NCBI RefSeq assembly: GCF_028368995.1
Contig: NZ_JAQNDL010000001.1
Coordinates: forward strand, 1,116,001 to 1,180,000
From: Nannocystis bainbridge
GTDB taxonomy: Bacteria; Myxococcota_A; Polyangia; Nannocystales; Nannocystaceae
Length of the DNA: 64,000 nucleotides
Reading direction: 5' to 3'
The notes beneath the pieces were generated by a model that saw nothing but the letters and a program-made list of their open reading frames with translations, did no database searches and was not told where the DNA came from. The position numbers were made by a program, and so were the translations under genes. This document shows positions 9,901 to 16,400 of the stretch, piece after piece (the stretch's first letter is position 1; each line of letters starts with the position of its first letter).

Positions 9901-10815
9901 GCCCGTGAGGGTCTCGTGGACCGAACCCGCGATCTGGTCCGCCGTGTGCTTGCCGCTCAGGACGAATTCGCGGCCGAGCTCGCGGGCGATGGGGCTGTGT
10001 CGCCAGTCCTCGGCGGGGAGCCGATCCCGCAGCACGACCGCCACGTCGCCGCCCGAGGTCCACGTCCCCGTGACGACCACCGGAAGCGGCCACAAGGGGC
10101 TCGCGTCGCCGCGGACACGACCCGCGATCGTCCCGCCGTCCCTGAAATCGAGCTCCAGCGCCAGCGCGGCGCTACCCAGGCCGACGTCGCCCGCCTCATG
10201 CTGCAGTGCCCCCTCGAAGTAGCCGGACTGTGGCAGGCCCTCCACTTCGATCGACCAAAGCAGCGTGCCCCCGCCGGCGACGATCTGGACCGGCAGCACG
10301 CGATGATCCGGCGAGATCTGGGCCCAGTCGAGGGCGACGACCAGCTCGACCTCCTCACCGGCTCCGAGCTCGGAAGGCGCCGGATCGAACGACAGCGCCG
10401 AGCTTCCGGCCGCGAGGCGGTACATGAGGGGGTGCGGGCTGTCGTTGCTGAGGACGGTGGTCGCGGCAGGGTCGCCAGGACGTACGATCGTCGTGCGGGA
10501 CGCCAGCACGGGCACCGCGGAGATCACGAGCGGCGCCTGCTCGTCGCCGACGCAGCGCCCGTGCGCGTCACACGTGCCCCCGCCGCAGACGGCATCACTC
10601 GGGCAGCCATCGACGCATACGCGCAGCTCGCAGTAGCGGCCCGCGCCACAGTCCGCGTCGAGCAAGCACACCGTGCCGGGCGGTCTGGTGGCCGCGGGCT
10701 GGAGAATGTCGAATGTTGTGTCCGACGACGTACCCGGTGCGTGGGCAACATCCGTATGACAGGCCAGAAGACAAGAGAGCGCCCATGGGGCCATCCGGAG
10801 GTAACGCGTACTCAT
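6985..10815 (-). CDS. large lipoprotein with helical middle and TcA-like C-terminus
   Basis: 1276 residues; ATG 10815 is preceded by a GGAAAGGTG ribosome site. The signal peptide ends in a lipobox LLAC (Cys19). Residues about 48-92 are a cysteine-rich module (CLLDADCGAGRYC) common in myxobacterial lipoproteins, followed by beta-rich sequence. From about residue 500 to 1040 it is mostly helical with long coiled-coil stretches (ELSRNEDLELRMINAEMDAI, EARVKNLRSEALLLQIEVKE). The C-terminal 150 residues contain LPFTLSAFEHALF, a Trp/Gly-rich segment and ISDVVLRLRH. This order resembles the end of Tc-toxin A subunits, where a long helical region precedes the TcB-binding domain and a sequence like LSDIILHIRY. 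That comparison is from memory and is an inference. Its partner would be the RHS protein in the same cluster. Lipid anchoring would be unusual for a TcA. Confidence 0.85.
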   Translation of the reverse strand: MSTRYLRMAPWALSCLLACHTDVAHAPGTSSDTTFDILQPAATRPPGTVCLLDADCGAGRYCELRVCVDGCPSDAVCGGGTCDAHGRCVGDEQAPLVISAVPVLASRTTIVRPGDPAATTVLSNDSPHPLMYRLAAGSSALSFDPAPSELGAGEEVELVVALDWAQISPDHRVLPVQIVAGGGTLLWSIEVEGLPQSGYFEGALQHEAGDVGLGSAALALELDFRDGGTIAGRVRGDASPLWPLPVVVTGTWTSGGDVAVVLRDRLPAEDWRHSPIARELGREFVLSGKHTADQIAGSVHETLTGMRPTPVELAGSFVLRRRGPLGGLVLPAAYVPEDATAPTWLAPPSLDFEACVLLGESFGTDEALVEPSAACSACATGGCTAADRLECAEALREATFNIDAVLAPLQGDLDVSPPAGSDTWTDCTAETPEYGDDGRTCLDVDGLRCANALFRAGAAQTPGPWGEAFIRLAATFAADEGRAAMLLALESEVDVALSFKDSLGEPVADALARELKLLEASRTRLAAALAPTLAPVYPVSLEWLANNADYDSLARARTISLELLAQYARATAAWARLGHRAGQEAADLRTAVRLAMIAAHAASAELAERLADDADAAPGLQALGSVLDTLAGVHTELAEGRSWFGYPAAYVPLALDQASITEGRTNFEAVKAMATGDLEMFEQVAAEAWQAIRDYETKSHDLQATALRIQDEYGGKLRGYCGSRPGENGPDLATCGDHGGQIAELQANIEATTLRINHAAQAVQNNLDAVEVEEQRFAAELAAHAELEQAVADAQGKIINVVTAYGTARSAAEQAAAIAECTRVRASANAEYQSLIAGCKQQTQQALLSGPGVFGFSTPDWRGLVLARDQCEAQKAAHVAATDNQCESLMANADLAGEMDELSRNEDLELRMINAEMDAIIRAGELNVRRAESEARVKNLRSEALLLQIEVKEAELARDTAMTAMSSAFQEVGALLIDQANAVGLLVDDSPDNPLKRPNFLAARLAAAGRVLRTREQTLRRVYLALRALEYHINQEFPTLRNSLAAARAPADFVDLLACLDTIAEDYRLEQGAPQAYVTEVSLRADIFGMASDIPDVDGSPATPAEQFSALLTDPLHRAPDGSVHLPFTLSAFEHALFSASLCDDRLEQIEVKLVGDYLGDAEGEVILTRQGLAGVRRCDGAELPDWDAYVPYSFERDELVVQAGVNDWGTAGANWGFAAWPVHGEQWTLTIPAADRAPANRDLEVRRISDVVLRLRHRAGTLAPQGQGLFTPGCG

Positions 10816-10962
10816 GACACACCTTTCCCGTGACGCCTGAAGCGGCGCGATCGAGCGAACGAACTCGGCGGCGGCAGCCGTCGTCGGGCGCCCGGAGCGG
10901 GCGCGGAGTAGATCAGGAGGCGTGCGCCTCAGGGTTGAAGAGAAATGGAGTCCCGCTTGATC

Positions 10963-11697
10963 TCATCGCCCACCTCGTCTCACTCGGCGGCGAGCGGGCG
11001 GGGACGGCTCCGTATCCGCGTCGTCGCTCGTCAAGGCCCGCAATCCCACGATATCGCGGAGGACGATGGCCTCGTCTGCTCTTACAATGAAGCCCTCGAG
11101 CTCAAGGCGCTGAAGTTCGACAGCAATCGTCTCTCGCGTCGCACCGACAAGCGCGGCGAGCTCTCGCTGGCGCAGACGCACGCGCCGCTGCTGCCCTCGC
11201 CCGTCCTGATCTCCCATATCGAGCAGCACCGCGGCGAGACGAGCGCGGACACTGCGGTTCAATACCGCGAAGGTACGACGCAAGGCGGCATCCCGATGCG
11301 CGATGGCCTGCTCCATCAGCGCTCGTTCAACGCCCGGATGTTCGTCGAGAAACAGCCGGAAGCAGGCGCGAGTGAACGTCGTCGCCCAAACAGGAGCGAC
11401 CACGACAGCGTCATCCTCCCAAATCGCCGTTTGCCAGAGACAGCCTTCGCCTACGACGTCGCCCGAGCGGCGGATATCAATTGTGACCACTCGATGCGGG
11501 CTCGCACGTCGGCCGATTGCGATGCGCCCCGAGTGGATGAGGTAGACGTGCTCGGCGGGATCGCCAGACGAGTGAATGCTGCTCCCAGCAGGGTGCTCGC
11601 GGGTAACCGCGGATTCGACAAGCACCGCGAGGCTCGACGGCGGCAGCACCCCGACAGGGAGCCGCCGAAAAAAGTCGTGGACGGTTCTGACGTGCAT
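10963..11697 (-). CDS. Crp/Fnr-family transcription regulator (second copy)
   Basis: 244 residues starting MHVRTVHDFFRRL. The N-terminal half is a cNMP-binding-like barrel (GDPAEHVYLIHSGRIAIG, RSGDVVGEGCLW), then a helix and a winged-helix domain with LRQRELAALVGATRETIAVE as likely recognition region. It has the same architecture as the Crp/Fnr protein at 6143-6910 but is clearly diverged from it. The gene lies 147 bp upstream of the lipoprotein gene on the same strand and 24 bp after a small gene, so it may head the operon. Two Crp/Fnr regulators flanking one structural gene suggest a locus switched on by a specific signal. Ligand unknown. Confidence 0.9.
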   Translation of the reverse strand: MHVRTVHDFFRRLPVGVLPPSSLAVLVESAVTREHPAGSSIHSSGDPAEHVYLIHSGRIAIGRRASPHRVVTIDIRRSGDVVGEGCLWQTAIWEDDAVVVAPVWATTFTRACFRLFLDEHPGVERALMEQAIAHRDAALRRTFAVLNRSVRARLAAVLLDMGDQDGRGQQRRVRLRQRELAALVGATRETIAVELQRLELEGFIVRADEAIVLRDIVGLRALTSDDADTEPSPPARRRVRRGGR

Positions 11698-11721
11698 GCG
11701 CCGGTCTCCACCTGCCGGCAG

Positions 11722-12051
11722 TCAGTGCGGTCCACCCGTCGAGCCAGGGCCCGGAGGCCACGCCAGTCGACGCGAGCCGAAGTGCCGGTCGACCAGCGCC
11801 GCGAGTTCACGAGATACCAGACGGACCCCGGAGCGGCCCACAAGCTCCGCGTCTCGCGGCAGCTCGTCGCCGTCAGGCTGGAGTAGAAGAGGCGCATCGG
11901 GTGCGCACAGCAGCCACTGGGCTCCTGTCGCGTCCACATACCAGACCCGCGTCCGGTTCATGTAGAAGCCCGGTTTTAGCCGCCGAACTTCATGGATCGT
12001 GACCTCGAACTCGTGTTCGTCTGTGCTCGAAGATCGCTCGGAATCGCTCAT
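11722..12051 (-). CDS. small conserved-looking protein, function unknown
   Basis: 109 residues, acidic N-terminus (MSDSERSSSTDEHEFE), then a compact beta-rich core (VTIHEVRRLKPGFYMNRTRV, DATGAQWLLCAPDAP) and a Pro/Gly tail. No signal peptide or membrane segment. Codon use matches the flanking genes and the ATG lies right beside an AT-rich promoter-like gap, so I take it as real. It is the first gene of the minus-strand run that leads into the Crp/Fnr and lipoprotein genes. I do not recognise the family. Confidence 0.65.
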   Translation of the reverse strand: MSDSERSSSTDEHEFEVTIHEVRRLKPGFYMNRTRVWYVDATGAQWLLCAPDAPLLLQPDGDELPRDAELVGRSGVRLVSRELAALVDRHFGSRRLAWPPGPGSTGGPH

Positions 12052-12155
12052 CGAGAGAGTATCTCCGTGAAAACCTACGAAAAGCTAAAGTCATTTACAG
12101 ATATATGCAAGATTAACTTGCTGGAAAATTAAGAGGATGTACCCTCGTCGAAGTC
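12052..12155. promoter_or_regulatory. AT-rich divergent promoter region
   Basis: About 100 bp of unusually AT-rich sequence (for example CAGATATATGCAAGATTAAC) in a region of otherwise high GC, placed between divergent genes at 12051 and 12156. It probably holds promoters for both directions. No exact sigma-70 hexamer pair can be fixed. Confidence 0.5.
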
Positions 12156-12635
12156 ATGGAACGCGTCCAGTCTGGGGCCACCGGACCCCTTCCATCTCCC
12201 GGGACCGTCCGGGACAAGGCCCTCGACGCACCGAGGGCACCACGCTTCGCCACTCCCTCGGAGCTCACCGAGGCGCTCGGCGCAGGGGACGTGTTCGCGG
12301 TCCGCGAGGCCTTCCCCAACATCTACGCGACGACAGACCAAGTCGCAGGCGCCGGTGAAATCGAGCGCGGAACGGTCGGTGATTGGGTGCGCGCCGGCCT
12401 CCTGCCGGCGCCAGGAGGCAGCGGCGGGCGTGGCAACAAGGCCAGGTTCCCGCTGTTCGCGGTCACCCTCGCCAAGTTCATCCGGGAGCAACGAAAGCAG
12501 GGATTCGGCCTCCCGGACCTGCGACCTATCATGGTGGCCACTTTTTGCCCGCGGATCCTTGAACTACTTGCACCCCCGCGCGAGTCACGTTCCGAACTCG
12601 CCAAGCGAAAGCAGCAAGAGCGCTCGCAGGAATGA
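12156..12635 (+). CDS. MerR-like helix-turn-helix protein
   Basis: 159 residues. Residues about 52-115 read as a MerR-type winged helix: YATTDQVAGAGEIERGTVGD, then WVRAGLLPAPGGSGGRGNKA, where the pattern of a helix pair, WxRxGLLP and a basic wing is typical. A second helical part follows (LAKFIREQRKQGFGLPDLRP), as in MerR dimer helices. The C-terminus is basic and Gln-rich. The stop overlaps the next start as ATGA (12632-12635), so the two genes are translationally coupled. A similar short HTH protein occurs at 26787. The target is unknown; the neighbouring giant nitrilase/STAND gene is a candidate. Confidence 0.7.
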   Translation: MERVQSGATGPLPSPGTVRDKALDAPRAPRFATPSELTEALGAGDVFAVREAFPNIYATTDQVAGAGEIERGTVGDWVRAGLLPAPGGSGGRGNKARFPLFAVTLAKFIREQRKQGFGLPDLRPIMVATFCPRILELLAPPRESRSELAKRKQQERSQE

Positions 12636-13006
12636 TGTTGCCGTTGTTCGGGCTCGCTGCCGATGACGATCTCGCTATTGATGCGCCCGGCTCGCTGTCG
12701 TTTTTCCGGAGGAGAAGGATGCCGATCGAAACTTGCCTCGTCGCCCTAAGTTTGGTTGCAGCCGGGGTCTACTACGACGACCCCCGTCTGCTCTTTGGTG
12801 GGCTCTTCATCGTGGTGGGCGCTGCGACGTACTGGGCAGCCACGCTGATTTTGCAAGTCGGTGAGCTCTTGGAGGACAAGCGCCGCCTCGAGGCGCAGAT
12901 ACAGGACACTGTGAAAGCGCTCGCGCTGGCGCTGCAGGAACGCGACGCGGCACTGCAGGCCGTTGCCTCGATCCGGATCGAGGTGGAAGGTTGCGAGGAT
13001 GCCTGA
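12632..13006 (+). CDS. small membrane protein with cytoplasmic coiled coil
   Basis: 124 residues. A short basic segment (FFRRRRMPIE) precedes two hydrophobic helices (about 35-75: CLVALSLVAAGVYYDDPRLL, FGGLFIVVGAATYWAATLIL). A coiled coil of about 45 residues follows (LLEDKRRLEAQIQDTVKALA). The start overlaps the preceding HTH gene by ATGA, and the end overlaps the next (decayed) reading frame by a few bases. Pairing of an HTH protein with a membrane coiled-coil protein suggests sensing or scaffolding, but the family is not recognised. Confidence 0.65.
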   Translation: MMLPLFGLAADDDLAIDAPGSLSFFRRRRMPIETCLVALSLVAAGVYYDDPRLLFGGLFIVVGAATYWAATLILQVGELLEDKRRLEAQIQDTVKALALALQERDAALQAVASIRIEVEGCEDA

Positions 13007-13470
13007 TCTTCACCCAGCCGTGACATGGACGACCCGGAACTTGTTCGACTCCCGCGCGAAAGGCGGGGGAAGTGCGATACGCTTGACCGTGGAGCAGGTT
13101 GGAGGCGACACCTGGGCGGACGTGGAACGTCGGACAGGAACTTTTGCACATTGGCGAGAGCGGCGTCTACTCCTGCGACCTTACGGATGCGCTGGCGCCT
13201 GATCACCTTTCGGATGTGCTCGAAGAGGTCTCGGTGCGGCGCGATGAGGCCGGCCGCCACGGTCCGAGCCGAGCTGAGTCACGGCGCCATCGCCTCGCCT
13301 TGGCCTGTCGGCGGTACTCATCGACGGCGGCGTCCAACTCGGCGAGCCCTCGTCGCTGATGTTCTGCGCGGCTGACCAGGCGGCCAGCCTTGGGCCACTG
13401 CAGGAGCTCGCAGACATGCTACCCGCCGCCACTGCGAGCCGACGGCGACCGGGTGTGCTTCAAGCGACGG
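12999..13470 (+). pseudogene. decayed small gene with at least two frameshifts
   Basis: Protein-like sequence moves between the three plus frames. It starts at ATG 12999 (MPDLHPAVTWTTRNLFDSRA), overlapping the previous stop. Near 13130 it continues in another frame as LLHIGESGVYSCDLTDALAP, and near 13310 in a third as LSAVLIDGGVQLGEPSSLMF. None of the single frames covers more than about 85 residues. The tail meets the end of the convergent nitrilase gene at 13460. I do not recognise the protein. Its position as third gene after the HTH and membrane genes suggests it once belonged to their operon. Confidence 0.4.
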
Positions 13471-16400
13471 TGTCGGCGGGACCCCGTAGGTCCCGGAGGA
13501 AGGTAGCTAGCAAGTCGTCAGCTGCGAGCCCGCCGGCCCCGCTCAAAGGGACGAGCTTCGCTCCATGGCGGCCGTAGAAGCCGTCAATCCCAGGCGCTGG
13601 AACATACGGCTCCCGCAGCGGCTGGTAATGGCCGTCAGCCAGGAACAGGGCGCCGGAGCGGTGACGGAAGATCGTCGCTGCCAGTTCGCATGCGTCGACG
13701 CGCCAAATCTGCACCCACGCGCCTGAACCACAGGCAAGGTGGCGGGCGTCGGGCGAGAAGACCACGGGTCCTTGATCGAGGCCGGTGGACAACGCACCGA
13801 GGAGCTCGCCGTCGCTACGCCGGCGGAGCTCGAGCACACCCCAAGCGGAAACGGCGAAAAGATCGCGGGCGGCGGAGAACGCGCAATGGGTCGCGCCCTT
13901 CGCTCCCTCGTGCTGCCAAACGCACGGGAGGTCCTCGGGGGCGAGGTCGTGTCGGCTATCGACCAACTGTGCGCGCACTCTCCCGCAGAGCGCAGCGAGA
14001 TCAGGGCGGACGACCGCCCCGCTGTGCGCGTCGATGCCGACGAGGTCCTCCGCGTCTGGCGCAGCGCAGACCCTGGTGTGGAGCTCGACCCTGAGCAGAG
14101 CCCGGCGGGGGGCGTCGAACAGGATCAGTGAGCCAGGGTGACCGCCGAATACCCACATCCCGTCGCCGTTCAGGACGATGAACGCGCCGCCGTCCGGCGC
14201 GAGGAAGTGCAGCCGATGCCTGCCTGTCCGGGTGCACCAGATGTCAGTCCGCGTTTCGTTCAGACGGTGCGGCTGCTGGATCAGCACATGTTCGCCGTCC
14301 GGTGTGAACCACCAACGCGACTCGCCGTCGTACTCGGCCCGGACGGGTGGCATCGGTACCTCGTCGAGGACGATCAGCCGCTTCTGTTCGTCGCACTCAA
14401 TGACGAACACACCGTCGCGTCGGTACACGCGCTGTCGCGCGGCCGCGTCTTCCCCTGGGTTGTGGTCGCACGGGTCGTGTTCGACCTGGCGATAACGGGA
14501 AATGCGGGTGCCGGCCTCGAGATCTAGCTCCTCGATGAATTGCCGACTCCGCAGAAGCAAGCCCCGGGACGTCCATTCAATGTGCTGCGGTGATTGCTCA
14601 GCGGGGAGAGGGTATTGGGGCGAGTGCGAACAGGTGGTGTCGAGGTCGAGCACCCGGACGCCGCCTTGGAGGACGAGGGCAAGCCGACGGCCGCGCGGCG
14701 AGACGAGCAGGGCTTCGGCGCGCGTGGCGAACGGGAGGGGGAAAGAACGCAGGGCGAACTCTCCAGTATCAATGCAGACGACTGTGCCGAGGGAATGCCC
14801 CGACAGGAACAGGAACAGCGAGCCGTCGTGGGACCAGCCAGTGCGGGGGAGGTCGCCGAACGGGTGGGCCCGGAAGCGAGGACTCAGGAGCTCGCGCGCC
14901 GGCGTCGTGGTCGGCTCGTCGATGGCGCGGAGCATTACTTTGTGGTCGGTGACGACGATCAGCGAGCGGCCGCTTGGCGCGAGCGAGGTCAGCCCGAGGA
15001 CGCCGCCGGCGTGTTCGGCCGTGAGCCGCTGCGAGGCGCGGTCATAAACCGTGAGCCGCGGTTGACGATGGGGAAGAGTCGGGGGGATTGAGCCGGCGAC
15101 GGTGACGAGCGCGCGGCCCCCGTCGACCAACCGTCCCTCGAAGCAGCGCGGCACCCAGGCCAGGACCTCCAGGAGGATGCCGTCGGCGGGGCACCAGCGG
15201 CGTGGGTGCTCGGAGAATGTCCACAGGGTGTCACTGTCCTCCCACCACAGCCCGGTAATCGGCGGAGCCGGATGCGTCAGCGCGACGGACCGGGACAGAT
15301 CGGTCAGGCTCCACACGGAGACGACCGGGTCGTCGCCAGCGACCGCGAGCCTATCGCCCATGGGCGAGAAGGACAGGGCTCGGACGGACGAAGACTGATC
15401 GCGCCAGCGCATCATGCAACGCAACGGCCCGACGGACCATACCTCGACGAGGCCGCTCGCGTACCCGACCGCAAGCCTGTGACCGTCGGGTGACCAGGCG
15501 AGCGCCGATACCTGGCGCTGGGGCGGCGGGGCGAGCGTGAGCTCGTCGTAAGCGATCGCGCTCGCGTCGGTGTGTTCGGACGCCCAGGCGACGTCGACTA
15601 TGCGAAGGCCCTCGGTAACGGCGCCCTCGAGATCGGGCGCCGTGGTGGCCGCACGGGTGCGGCTGAGGTCGGCGCCGCGGAGATCGGTGGCGCGGAACAC
15701 GACGCGATCGAGCTCCGCGCCGGAGAAGTCGGCGTCCACGGCGACGGCGTCGGTGAAGTCGGCACCGGTGAGGTCGCAGTCGTGTAGGTCGGCGCCACTG
15801 AGATCGGCGCCACAGAACAAGCTGTTGCGCAGGTAACAGCCGCACAGACGGGCGCCCGTGAGGTCGGCGTGGTGTAGGCGCAGGCAATCGATATGGACCG
15901 CGCGTAGATCGGCCCCGGGTAGCTTCCAGGGTCGCTCGCGCGTCGACCCGATGCTCGGGTCGGCGGCGACGAGCAAGAGCGCATTCGCGGCCTGAGTCGG
16001 CGACAGGCCGGTGCATAGGAGGTCGACCAAGCGCGCCTGCGCCTGCGGCCAGGCGCTGAGCCGCACGGCGTGGTGGACTGCATGGTTATAGAGCGGGAGA
16101 ATCTCGAGAACCGCGGCGTCGCCCCCAACCAGTGCGCGGACGATATGCCGGGCGAGCAGGTACTCGGCCGCGGGGTCCCAGGCGAGCGTGTAGAATGTGG
16201 GTGGCCCAGGCGAGACGAACGGGTCGTCGCGGATCAGGCTGCCACGCATGGCGAGCTGCATGGAAAGCCAATCATGCACCTCGCTCGCGTCGCCGGGCTG
16301 CGGGCTGGCCTGGGCTGAAGCGACCAGGGACTGCGTCAACGTCGCCAGCCCGTCCAGGCGCGGCCAATAACCCTCCTGGCTGCTCCGTTCTGCGTGCGTA

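Noticed and set aside
7720..10833. Plus-strand open frame of 1037 codons
   Set aside because: Antisense to the lipoprotein gene, whose frame has a signal peptide, lipobox and coiled coil. The plus frame has low-complexity Arg-rich composition.
10917..10930. GAGGCG/CGCCTC inverted repeat before the lipoprotein gene
   Set aside because: The 2-nt loop is too short for a hairpin and such GC palindromes are common by chance here.
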